NCBI GenBank assembly: GCA_903824455.1
Contig: CAIJWY010000057.1
Location: forward strand, 1 to 33,087
DNA from: an uncultured Micrococcales bacterium
Lineage (GTDB): Bacteria; Actinomycetota; Actinomycetes; Actinomycetales; Microbacteriaceae
Reading direction: 5' to 3'
DNA: 33,087 bases
The notes beneath the pieces are model-generated. The model saw only the letters and a program-made list of their open reading frames with translations. It ran no database searches and had not been told where the DNA came from. Each line of letters begins with the position of its first letter. Position 1 is the stretch's first letter. Shown one piece after another: positions 1-7,094 of this stretch. A program made the position numbers and the translations under genes.

Positions 1-43
1 CAGCTAAACCTTCGGGTATGACCAGCGACTTGAGTTCTGACAT
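1..43 (-). CDS. Start of RluD-like pseudouridine synthase (partial)
   Basis: Only the first 14 codons fall inside the window, reading MSELKSLVIPEGLA. The ATG at 43 shares one base with the lspA stop (TGATG), so the gene is probably translationally coupled to lspA. In actinobacteria the gene after divIVA-lspA is usually an RluD-family 23S rRNA pseudouridine synthase, whose N-terminus often has a short 'lxVPdGLaG' strand that this start resembles. The identity rests on gene order and this short match only. The catalytic domain is outside the window. Confidence 0.55.
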   Translation of the reverse strand, partial: MSELKSLVIPEGLA

Positions 44-522
44 CAGAGTTTTTTGCCGCGCATGGTGAAAATGACGACCATGGTCATTGAGCCGGTGATG
101 CAAATGTCGGCCACGTTGAATACTGGGAAACCGAAAGGTAATTGCAGGAAGTCAACCACGCGACCCACCGGAAAGCCAGGGTCTCGAAACAGTCGGTCGG
201 CCAGATTACCCATAACCCCGGCCAAGAGTATTGCCAAAGTTACTCGCCAGGAGTTATCTCTTGCCTTAACCAGGAGCCAAACAATCACTAGCGTTGCTAA
301 CGACGAAATAATCGTGAAAATCCACGTTGCACCAAAACCGATTGAGAAGGCAGCCGAATCATTCCAAACCAGATAAAACTTCAAAATCTCGCCAATAAAG
401 GGCTGGCCTTCGTAGGGCTTGAGTTCGCTTAGCGCCCAAGCTTTGCTCCACTGATCGGCTATCAGCAAGGCGATGGTTAGAGGCAGGTATGAAAATATTT
501 TTGTTTTGGCGCGATTTGCCAT
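43..522 (-). CDS. lspA: Lipoprotein signal peptidase (signal peptidase II)
   Basis: This 159-residue inner-membrane aspartyl protease removes the signal peptide from diacylglyceryl-prolipoproteins. Four hydrophobic segments are visible, near residues 10-30, 65-85, 93-106 and 134-153. Family motifs are present in order: ADQWSKAWA (22-30), NDSAAFS (54-60), GNLADR (105-110), VVDF (122-125) and FNVAD (135-139). D124 and D139 fit the catalytic aspartate pair. GNLADR replaces the commoner GNLIDR, a mild change. The length is normal. The ATG at 522 overlaps the divIVA stop by one base (TGATG) and the stop overlaps the next gene in the same way, so divIVA, lspA and the rluD-like gene form one translational unit. 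Confidence 0.95.
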   Translation of the reverse strand: MANRAKTKIFSYLPLTIALLIADQWSKAWALSELKPYEGQPFIGEILKFYLVWNDSAAFSIGFGATWIFTIISSLATLVIVWLLVKARDNSWRVTLAILLAGVMGNLADRLFRDPGFPVGRVVDFLQLPFGFPVFNVADICITGSMTMVVIFTMRGKKL

Positions 523-1142
523 CAGCCTAAGATGCCCTGCGGGCTTGCTGGAGGTGCTGTTGGGGTTTCTAGATCGCGAAGCTGAGCTTCAATAAAGCTG
601 CGAATGCTGGCTCGGTAGTCTCGCTCGTACTGACGCAACTCTTGAATTGAGTGTTCCAGTAGCGCTTTTTCCTGTTCCAGGCGGCTTAGGTCTGAGCGCT
701 GCTGCGCTTCGGTTTCACGCAGCAAGCGAGCCGCGGTGGCCTGTCCTTCTGCGATTAGGGCGTCCCGTTTGGCGATACCTTCGCGAACGTGCTCGTCGTG
801 TAGTTTTCTGGCGAGCTGAAGAAGGTTATTGGTGTTATTTGGTTCGTTCACCTGCGCATCGGTCAGCGCTTCAGGGAATGCCGCTCCAGGGTTGGTAATT
901 GATGTTGCAATGTCTGAGGTTGGAAGAGATCCGGTCAGGGCTCCAGGTGAACGCTGTAGTTCCGCGATTCGACCGTCGCTGGCCAGTAGCCGCTGCCTTA
1001 GGTCTTCGTTTTCTTGATTTAGACGGCGCAGCTCAACGATGATTTCATCCAGAAAGGCATCGACTTCTTCTTGGTCGTATCCTTCACGGAATTTAGTCGG
1101 CTGAAATTTCTTGTAGTGAATATCTTCAGGTGTCAAAGACAT
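522..1142 (-). CDS. divIVA: DivIVA / Wag31 polar growth and septum protein
   Basis: This 206-residue coiled-coil protein marks negatively curved membrane at poles and septa and recruits the cell wall elongation machinery in actinobacteria. The N-terminal DivIVA domain (about 1-60) is clear: KKFQPTKFREGYDQEEVDAF (11-30), followed by a heptad-rich helix through LRRLNQENEDLRQRL. A variable linker rich in Gly, Ser, Pro and Thr (about 65-100) leads to a second long coiled coil (about 105-192) and a short Pro/Ala-rich tail. The length is shorter than in mycobacteria because the linker is short. The ATG at 1142 is preceded by an AGAGGT-like ribosome site. An 80-base gap with a small hairpin separates it from sepF, so it may also have its own promoter. 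Confidence 0.95.
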   Translation of the reverse strand: MSLTPEDIHYKKFQPTKFREGYDQEEVDAFLDEIIVELRRLNQENEDLRQRLLASDGRIAELQRSPGALTGSLPTSDIATSITNPGAAFPEALTDAQVNEPNNTNNLLQLARKLHDEHVREGIAKRDALIAEGQATAARLLRETEAQQRSDLSRLEQEKALLEHSIQELRQYERDYRASIRSFIEAQLRDLETPTAPPASPQGILG

Positions 1143-1199
1143 GGGAGACCTCTTTACGTTTGTTCAAGAATCAAATCCAAGGATACCAAATAGTATTCA

Positions 1200-1215
1200 A
1201 CAGCCGAGAGGCTGT
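1200..1215 (-). terminator. Small hairpin between sepF and divIVA
   Basis: ACAGCC and GGCTGT form a 6-bp stem with a 4-base loop just after the sepF stop. On the minus strand the stem is followed by TGAATACTATTT rather than a continuous T run. It is at best a weak terminator or attenuator, or an mRNA-processing or stability element in the 80-base sepF-divIVA gap. Confidence 0.3.
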
Positions 1216-1222
1216 GGATTGG

Positions 1223-1636
1223 TTACGAGGTGAAATCGGAAGAGTCTTCCTCTTCTTCTCCCTGATTGATAACAACGTTGGCAGGGGTGAGAAGAAATAC
1301 CTTTGGAGTAACTCGCTTGAGGGCGCCGTGGCGACCTTCCTTGAGGCCAAGGATGAAGTCAAGTGTGCGCAAAGAGTCTTTCTCAGAAAGGTTGGCCATG
1401 TTGATAATGAGCGGGATGTCTTGGCAGAAGTGCTCGGCAATCATCTTGCTGTCTTCGTAGGTGTTTGGGTCTAGGGTTACTATCTCCCCAACGTCTGAGT
1501 GGCCGCCTCGACCACCACGGATAGAGGTGACTTTCTTGCTTTCCGGCTTTGAAGCCGGCACAGCTTTCTTGCCGGCAGACTTTTCGCCATCTCCGGAAAC
1601 CCAAAAGTACTCTTTGAAACTGTCGAACATGCCCAT
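1223..1636 (-). CDS. sepF: SepF, FtsZ membrane anchor
   Basis: SepF binds the FtsZ C-terminal tail and tethers the Z ring to the membrane. It does this job in actinobacteria, which lack FtsA. The 137-residue product begins MGMFDSFKEYFWVSGD, an amphipathic membrane-binding helix, followed by a charged linker (about 18-50). The SepF core starts near residue 55 (TYEDSKMIAEHF) and includes IPLIINMANL, RTLDFILGL and RVTPKVFLLTPANV. An acidic tail (GEEEEDSSDF) follows. The frame is open well upstream, but the start was set at 1636 because a GAAGGA site lies 6 bases before that ATG and SepF proteins begin at this helix. The gene sits 37 bases after yggS. Confidence 0.95.
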   Translation of the reverse strand: MGMFDSFKEYFWVSGDGEKSAGKKAVPASKPESKKVTSIRGGRGGHSDVGEIVTLDPNTYEDSKMIAEHFCQDIPLIINMANLSEKDSLRTLDFILGLKEGRHGALKRVTPKVFLLTPANVVINQGEEEEDSSDFTS

Positions 1637-1642
1637 GATTAG

Positions 1643-1648
1643 TCCTTC
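1643..1648 (-). promoter_or_regulatory. Ribosome binding site deciding the sepF start
   Basis: GAAGGA on the minus strand lies 6 bases before the ATG at 1636. It supports this start over the open upstream frame, which would run into yggS, and over the next in-frame ATG at 1630. Confidence 0.75.
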
Positions 1649-1673
1649 TACTGCAGTTGAATTCAGGATATTG

Positions 1674-2357
1674 CTAAATCTGACGATTACCTGTAATTGC
1701 GGTGCCGATGCGCAGGTGTGTCGCACCATAACCGAGTGCCTGAATAAAGTCTCCAGACATCCCGATTGAAAGCCCATTCGCCTCTGGGTGGTTTGCTTGA
1801 AGTTTCTCGCTGAGTTTGGCGACGATCTCGAAATCACGTTCCGGTGAATGCTCAAGCGACGCCACGGCCATGATTCCTTGGAGTCTTAGATTTTTGGCTA
1901 GCTTCACCTGTTCGGCAAAACGTAACAACTCATTAATTTCCACTCCGCCACGGCTTGGATCATTAGTGAGATTAATCTGAATGAAAACATCGATTGCAGA
2001 ATCTCTGTCTACGGTTCGCTTCGAAAGCTCGTGCAACAGAGATTCTCGGTCTAGTGAGTGAATGGTGCTGGCAAATTCCAGAGCCTGGCGAACCTTGTTG
2101 GTTTGGAGTTGACCGATGAGGTGCCAATTGGCTTCCGATCGATTGCCGCTTTGGTTGAACTCTTCGAATTTTGGCAGAGCCTCTTGCACCCGGTTTTCAC
2201 CGAAATTGCGCTCTCCCAAATCAAAAAGTTCTTCGACTAACGCGACCGAATGATTTTTAGTGACAACAATCAGCGTTGGCTCTGCTCGCTCCAGTCGAAG
2301 ACACTCTGCAGTAATTTCCGCACGGGTGAAACCTAGGCGTGCGGCTAGATCGGGCAT
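1674..2357 (-). CDS. YggS/PLPBP-family pyridoxal phosphate-binding protein
   Basis: This is a 227-residue single-domain PLP-binding protein of the YggS/PROSC family. The family holds PLP on a lysine and affects vitamin B6 and amino acid balance; no catalytic reaction is established. K34 in VVTKNH fits the PLP lysine. Other family blocks are FGENRVQEA, WHLIGQLQTNK, GIMAVAS and the phosphate-binding end SIGMSGDF...GYGATHLRIGTAI. The length is normal. The start codon overlaps the ftsZ stop by one base (TAATG), so translation is coupled to ftsZ. The neighbour usually found between ftsZ and yggS, the pgeF/yfiH gene, is absent here. Confidence 0.93.
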   Translation of the reverse strand: MPDLAARLGFTRAEITAECLRLERAEPTLIVVTKNHSVALVEELFDLGERNFGENRVQEALPKFEEFNQSGNRSEANWHLIGQLQTNKVRQALEFASTIHSLDRESLLHELSKRTVDRDSAIDVFIQINLTNDPSRGGVEINELLRFAEQVKLAKNLRLQGIMAVASLEHSPERDFEIVAKLSEKLQANHPEANGLSIGMSGDFIQALGYGATHLRIGTAITGNRQI

Positions 2358-3586
2358 TACTTTAGGAAGTCAGGGATGTCTAGCTGGTCGCCAAATGCTC
2401 CGTCATCTTTTGCCTTCGGGCTCGTTGGCAGGTCAATCACCTCGGTTTTTGGCGCACTGTCTTCGGTGCTGGCTAAGTAACCACCAAAGGTGTCTTCGTC
2501 CTCTTTTGGTTCAGCCAGCTGAAATTCGGCTGGCTCGTCGATGACTACCGGGCTGACTAACGGCTCTTCAATTCCAATTACCTGGATTTGGTCGGTGTTG
2601 GTTTTAGTTGGAATCGACACCGAAGGCTTGCGAACCGGGGCTCCTCCGTCGAAGCCAGCTGCAATTACGGTTACCCGAATTTCATCGCCGAGTGAATCAT
2701 CATTTGAGAACCCGAAGATTACGTTGGCGTTTGGACTTACCGACTCTTGAATTAGTGCTGATGCTGCTGATACTTCGTGCAGCCCCATGTTGCTTGCGCC
2801 CTGCATCAACATGAGCACTCCGTGAGCTCCTTCGATGCCAGCTTCCAACAACGGGTTGTTAATAGCTTTCTCGGCGGCCTTGATGGCTCTGTCCTCGCCT
2901 TTGGCGCTTCCGATTCCCATGAGAGCGGTTCCGGCATTCTGCATCACCGAACGCACGTCGGCGAAGTCAAGGTTTACGGTTCCTGGAATGGCAATCAAAT
3001 CGGTTATTCCCTGAACACCGGAACGAAGAACGTCGTCGGCAATTTTCAGAGCATTCTCGAGGCTGATCGTCAGGTCTTCGATGTCAAGCAGTCTTTGGTT
3101 TGGCACCACAATTAGAGTGTCGACTTCGGCCTGGAGCTCTTCGATTCCCTTTTGCGCCTGCTGGGCTCGTCTCGGGCCTTCCCAGGTAAATGGGCGGCTT
3201 ACTACACCAACTGTTAGTGCGCCTAGTTCTTTGGCAATCCGAGCCACCACGGGCGCGGCACCGGTTCCAGTTCCTCCACCTTCACCTGCGGTAACAAAAA
3301 CCATGTCGGCGCCTTTGAGCGCGGCCTCAATGTCTTGGATGTGCTCTTCAGCAGCTCGGCGACCCACCTCAGGATCCGCTCCGGCTCCGAGTCCTCGGGT
3401 TGTTTCACGACCGATGTCGATTTTTACATTGGCAGCGCTCATGGTTAGTTGCTGGGCATCGGTGTTTATGGCGATGAACTCAACTCCGCGCAGGCCAGCT
3501 TCAATCATTCGGTTAACGGCGTTTACGCCGGCACCACCGACTCCGGCTACCTTGATTTCGGCCAAGTAGTTATTCTGCTGTGCCAT
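2357..3586 (-). CDS. ftsZ: Cell division GTPase FtsZ
   Basis: FtsZ is the tubulin-like GTPase that forms the Z ring at mid-cell. In the 409-residue protein the N-terminal nucleotide domain has GVGGAGVNAVNRMIE (15-29) and the tubulin signature GGGTGTG (103-109). The T7 catalytic loop is NLDFAD (205-210). The C-terminal domain runs to about 320 and is followed by an acidic disordered linker (about 325-390). The final peptide DQLDIPDFLK matches the conserved tail that binds SepF. PNQRLL replaces the more common PNDRLL. A strong GGAGG lies 6 bases before the ATG. The 126-base gap upstream breaks the otherwise tight operon, so ftsZ probably has its own promoter as well as read-through from ftsQ. 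Confidence 0.98.
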   Translation of the reverse strand: MAQQNNYLAEIKVAGVGGAGVNAVNRMIEAGLRGVEFIAINTDAQQLTMSAANVKIDIGRETTRGLGAGADPEVGRRAAEEHIQDIEAALKGADMVFVTAGEGGGTGTGAAPVVARIAKELGALTVGVVSRPFTWEGPRRAQQAQKGIEELQAEVDTLIVVPNQRLLDIEDLTISLENALKIADDVLRSGVQGITDLIAIPGTVNLDFADVRSVMQNAGTALMGIGSAKGEDRAIKAAEKAINNPLLEAGIEGAHGVLMLMQGASNMGLHEVSAASALIQESVSPNANVIFGFSNDDSLGDEIRVTVIAAGFDGGAPVRKPSVSIPTKTNTDQIQVIGIEEPLVSPVVIDEPAEFQLAEPKEDEDTFGGYLASTEDSAPKTEVIDLPTSPKAKDDGAFGDQLDIPDFLK

Positions 3587-3712
3587 GAGTTACCTCCATT
3601 TTGCGAACCCTAAACCTCACGCTGAACGTTATTGTTCGCCAAGATTACTTACTGCGCCTAGAAATTACGCCGAAACCGAGTGAAAACGAGTTAGGTGGCT
3701 AGGCGTGTCGCG
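3587..3712 (-). promoter_or_regulatory. ftsZ upstream control region
   Basis: This is one of the few real gaps inside the dcw cluster. It holds the ftsZ ribosome site GGAGG (3593-3597), a short dyad GAAC-N6-GTTC (3624-3637), and a wider inverted repeat with 7-bp arms CGCCTAG / CTAGGCG (3655-3661 and 3699-3705). I could not pick a convincing -35/-10 pair by eye. That a promoter lies here is inferred from the gap and from the need for extra FtsZ. Confidence 0.45.
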
Positions 3713-4591
3713 CTAATAGACAGAAGGTTGGGTTGGCGACGACACGTCAAAGGTGATTGACGGGCTGCGCTTGTAATGCTTCATCAGGGCAGCGAGCACT
3801 TCCGCCTTCAAACTCGGCTGAGAAGAATCTCCCCATAGGATGCTCTGCCGGTTGGTTCGCAAATTAAGCACCACATTGTCTTTTGACACGGCCCGAATCG
3901 ACCAAATCTTTGCGAGTAATGAGTGAGGCAAAGACAGTAAGACATCGATCGACCTCGCGAAAGCTTTCGAAGTGGAAGGATTCCCAGCACCGGATATGGT
4001 TGGCAACTTATCGCTAGACGACGCACGGCCGATTTGAACACCGGCTGGATCATAAAGATACTCAACGCCGTTGATCAGAACAATTGCAATAGCCGAACGT
4101 TCGATGACCACAATCCGAAGGGTATTTGGCGGAACGCTAACTGCAGAAACAGAGTCAATTAGTTCGTAGTCGCTCAGTTTGGCTGCCACCTCATCCGTGG
4201 TGATCTGAGGCAAAGGTCTGCCCTTCAGACTTTTTAGATCTTTTAGGATTTCGGCTTCAGAGACTAGTTTCGTGCCAACAACTTCGATTTTGGTAACGGC
4301 GAGCACCGGAGTTACCCAAACCACAACCACCAGTATGGTCAGAAGTGAAACGGCTGCCATCAGCCCGAGCCACACCCGGCGACCAAAACTGGTTTTGGGT
4401 CTCAATTTCGCCACCGAAGCACGGGCATTACTCTCGTGGATTGCCAATCGTTTCGCAGAGTCTCGCGCCGAATCGTTCTTCAACGGCGGAGACTTTTTCT
4501 GGGGTGCAAAAAGTTGAACCACGTTGTCACGGTTGGTCTTTTTTGCTTTAGGTCGCTGGCTAGAACCAGACCGCGACGGAGGCCTTTTCAA
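3713..4591 (-). CDS. ftsQ: Cell division protein FtsQ (DivIB)
   Basis: FtsQ is a single-pass membrane protein that links early Z-ring proteins to the FtsL/FtsI/FtsW septal synthase. The 292 residues comprise a basic, Pro/Ser-rich cytoplasmic tail (1-71), one membrane helix (about 72-98, ending VVVVWVTPVLAV), a POTRA domain (about 99-170, beginning KIEVVGTKLVSEAEIL) and the FtsQ/DivIB domain to the end. The start is TTG at 4591. No in-frame ATG or GTG sits near it, and GGAGAAG lies 6 bases upstream inside the last codons of murC. A TTG start may keep this low-copy protein scarce. It lies 3 bases after murC. Confidence 0.92.
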   Translation of the reverse strand: MKRPPSRSGSSQRPKAKKTNRDNVVQLFAPQKKSPPLKNDSARDSAKRLAIHESNARASVAKLRPKTSFGRRVWLGLMAAVSLLTILVVVVWVTPVLAVTKIEVVGTKLVSEAEILKDLKSLKGRPLPQITTDEVAAKLSDYELIDSVSAVSVPPNTLRIVVIERSAIAIVLINGVEYLYDPAGVQIGRASSSDKLPTISGAGNPSTSKAFARSIDVLLSLPHSLLAKIWSIRAVSKDNVVLNLRTNRQSILWGDSSQPSLKAEVLAALMKHYKRSPSITFDVSSPTQPSVY

Positions 4592-4594
4592 GGA

Positions 4595-5983
4595 TTACTT
4601 CTCCAGCGCCGCAAGTAGCTCAGGCACCATTCGGTAAACATCCCCGCAACCCATAGTCACTATGAAATCCCCCGCAGTAGCCAAAGACGCTGCCACCGCC
4701 GGGGTATCTTCCCACTTCTCAACGTAATGAACCTTAGAAGGGTTGGTGAAACTATCAGAAACCAAGCGCCCGGTTACGCCAGGTTCGGGATCTTCACGAG
4801 CCGCGTAGATGTCCATCACCACAACCTGATCGCTCAATGCCAGCGCCTCAGCAAATTCACGATGCATTAGCTTGGTACGACTATAAAGATGAGGTTGAAA
4901 AACCGTAATCAACTTACCCTTTCCAACCACGGCTCTAGCCGCCGAAAGTGCCGCGGCAACTTCGGTTGGGTGGTGCGCAAAATCATCGTAAACACTTACT
5001 CCGCGGAATTCGCCGTGAAGTTCAAAACGTCGCTCGGTACCCTCGAATGTTGCGATGCCGGCTAGTGAATGATGAGGGTCGAAACCTAGACCAACCAAGA
5101 CAGCAAAAGCACCGGCGGCATTAATGGCGTTATGGACACCAGGGATTTTTAGCTTTGCTTCAAGCACTAGGTCTTCGTAGGCGAGCTTGAAAGAAACCCT
5201 AGCGCCCGAGGCATCTACGTCAAATAATCGAACGGTTGAGTTTGCGGCTAGCCCGAAAGTGAGAACTCGCCTATCGGTCAACTGCGAAGTAACTCGAACA
5301 GCCCCTGGATCATCGGAACTAATGACCACAAATTCTTTTGCCCCGGTGGCAAATTTCGCAAATTCGGCTTCAAAAGCCTCCAGCGATCCATAGTGGTCAA
5401 GATGATCTGGATCAACATTGGTAATGAGAGCCACCGCTGTTTCGTAGTGCAGGAAAGACCCATCAGATTCATCGGCCTCGATAATAAACAGGTTATCTTT
5501 GCCGCTGGCGCTGGATGCTCCGAGCTCTGCGATCACTCCGCCGTTTACGAAACTAGGATCTACCCCGAGCCGAAGTAGCCCGGTAATTACCATTCCCGTG
5601 CTCGTGGTTTTACCGTGCGCCCCAGCAACCGCAACGAGTCGGTTCTTAGTAGTTAAGTAGGCCAGAGCCGCGGACCGGTGCAATACCGGAATTCCCCGCT
5701 CCTTTGCCAGAAGATACTCGGGGTTGGTCGGCCACAAAGCAGAAGTGACCACAACGGTGTCGGGATTGCCGAGGTTTTTAGCGTCGTGTCCGATGTGAAT
5801 CGTGGCTCCTAATTCGCGCAACATGGCCACGTTGCCCGTGTCACGAAGATCAGATCCGGTGACCTTATGACCCATACCAAGTAAAACCCGAGCAATCCCG
5901 CTCATTCCAGACCCCCCGATCCCAATGAAATGAATGGTGCCAAGGTCGTGCGGTACGGGTTGCGAAAAGTCAGGTTTGATCAT
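4595..5983 (-). CDS. murC: UDP-N-acetylmuramate--L-alanine ligase
   Basis: MurC adds L-alanine to UDP-MurNAc using ATP, the first step of stem-peptide assembly in the cytoplasm. The 462-residue protein has the three Mur ligase domains. The Rossmann-like N-terminus has FIGIGGSGMSGIA (19-31). The ATP P-loop is GAHGKTTS (121-128). The central domain carries EADESDGSF and NVDPDHLDHY, and the C-terminal domain starts around YDDFAHHPTEV. The frame stays open to 6037, which would overlap murG by 35 bases. The ATG at 5983 was chosen because GAGGA sits 5 bases before it and because MurC proteins begin close to this point. Confidence 0.96.
   Translation of the reverse strand: MIKPDFSQPVPHDLGTIHFIGIGGSGMSGIARVLLGMGHKVTGSDLRDTGNVAMLRELGATIHIGHDAKNLGNPDTVVVTSALWPTNPEYLLAKERGIPVLHRSAALAYLTTKNRLVAVAGAHGKTTSTGMVITGLLRLGVDPSFVNGGVIAELGASSASGKDNLFIIEADESDGSFLHYETAVALITNVDPDHLDHYGSLEAFEAEFAKFATGAKEFVVISSDDPGAVRVTSQLTDRRVLTFGLAANSTVRLFDVDASGARVSFKLAYEDLVLEAKLKIPGVHNAINAAGAFAVLVGLGFDPHHSLAGIATFEGTERRFELHGEFRGVSVYDDFAHHPTEVAAALSAARAVVGKGKLITVFQPHLYSRTKLMHREFAEALALSDQVVVMDIYAAREDPEPGVTGRLVSDSFTNPSKVHYVEKWEDTPAVAASLATAGDFIVTMGCGDVYRMVPELLAALEK
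4598..4604 (-). promoter_or_regulatory. Ribosome binding site for the ftsQ TTG start
   Basis: GGAGAAG on the minus strand, embedded in the last codons of murC, lies 6 bases before the TTG at 4591. Its position is the main reason for accepting the rare start codon. Confidence 0.7.
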
Positions 5984-6002
5984 TATTGTCCTCGGGTCAA
6001 CC

Positions 6003-7094
6003 CTATTTGTCGGATCTTTGATTGGCTGGCAACACACTCTGAACCAGCTGGAGTAAGCGAATCGTTCCGTCGGAGATGCTCGCCTTCCTAGCTGCTAGTC
6101 GCATTCGCTTTAACTCTTTGGTATTTGAGATGAGCGGAATCACAAGATCCCGCACAGAATCTGAGTCAAAATCGGCGTCATTTATCAAGATCGCACCACC
6201 GGCAGCAACTAGTCCTGCAGCGTTAAAGCGCTGTTCACCGTTACCAACCGGATAGGGAACAAAAACGCTGGGCAAACCAAAGGCTCCCAATTCGCACACG
6301 GTGGAAGCTCCTGCGCGAGCTACGGCCAAATCCGCCGCGGCAATGGCCAAATCCATTCGATCGCAGTACTTCATGCGCACTAGCGCCGGTGATTGAATTT
6401 CACCGAGATCAGAGTTGCCTCCGGTAATGTGCAAGACCTGAATTCCGGCTGCATCAAGAGTTCCAGCGGCTGCGGCAATGGTTTCGTTGATCCGCTTAGC
6501 CCCCAGCGAACCGCCGGTTACCAAGAGAGTTGCAACATCTGGGTTTAGCCCCAGTTCTTTGCGAGCGCTGAGCTGATTCGCTTTTAGAATGGCCTCTTCG
6601 ATTTCCAACCGCAGTGGCATGCCGGTCGTGACCGCTTTGGGAAGTTTTGTTGACGCGAAGGCAACGCCAACTGCCGCAGCACTTCTAGCACCGAGACGAT
6701 TTGCCAGACCTGGTAGCGCGTTTGCCTCATGGATCACATAGGGCACTTTGGCGCGCTTGGCTGCTAAGTAAGCCGGCGCACTGGCATAACCACCGAAGCC
6801 GACCACAACTTCGATTTTCCGCTCTTCGATGAGTTTGACAATTTGGTTCACCGCCCGTCGCAGTTTGATCGGAAAGGCAAATGCGTAGCCATCCAATCTG
6901 CGGGGGAATGGAAGTTTTTCAATTATCTGCAGTTCAAAACCGCGCAATGGCACCAAACGCGACTCGAGCCCCTCTGCAGTGCCCAAAGTAATCACTTCAG
7001 ATTTGGGTTCACTAGTTCGGATGGCTTCAGCCAATGCCAGAAGCGGATTCACGTGACCGCCGGTACCCCCGCCAGCCAAAAGGTAAACCGTCAT
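6003..7094 (-). CDS. murG: Lipid II synthase MurG (GlcNAc transferase)
   Basis: MurG transfers GlcNAc from UDP-GlcNAc to lipid I on the inner membrane face, giving lipid II. The 363 residues form the two-domain GT-B fold of family GT28. The first G loop is GGGTGGHVNP (8-17). GFGGYASAPAYLAA and the HEANALPGLANRLG block are typical. The C-terminal UDP-GlcNAc domain has TGGSLGA, ARAGASTVCEL and the late VPYPVGNGEQRFNA stretch, matching the family's 'PyP.a..dHQ..NA' region with E in place of H. The ATG at 7094 overlaps the ftsW stop by 4 bases (ATGA). Confidence 0.96.
   Translation of the reverse strand: MTVYLLAGGGTGGHVNPLLALAEAIRTSEPKSEVITLGTAEGLESRLVPLRGFELQIIEKLPFPRRLDGYAFAFPIKLRRAVNQIVKLIEERKIEVVVGFGGYASAPAYLAAKRAKVPYVIHEANALPGLANRLGARSAAAVGVAFASTKLPKAVTTGMPLRLEIEEAILKANQLSARKELGLNPDVATLLVTGGSLGAKRINETIAAAAGTLDAAGIQVLHITGGNSDLGEIQSPALVRMKYCDRMDLAIAAADLAVARAGASTVCELGAFGLPSVFVPYPVGNGEQRFNAAGLVAAGGAILINDADFDSDSVRDLVIPLISNTKELKRMRLAARKASISDGTIRLLQLVQSVLPANQRSDK

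Noticed and set aside
1637..1855. Extended N-terminus for SepF, giving 210 residues
   Set aside because: The extra 73 residues overlap yggS, do not resemble SepF, and an ideal ribosome site marks the ATG at 1636.
3081..3569. Long open frame (162 codons) on the plus strand opposite ftsZ
   Set aside because: It lies wholly antisense to a certain gene, has the Ser/Pro/Ala-rich composition of a reverse-frame shadow, and shows no domain.
3624..3637. GAAC-N6-GTTC upstream of ftsZ as a LexA (SOS) box
   Set aside because: Actinobacterial SOS boxes have a 4-base spacer between GAAC and GTTC. Here the spacer is 6, so it is not a convincing match.
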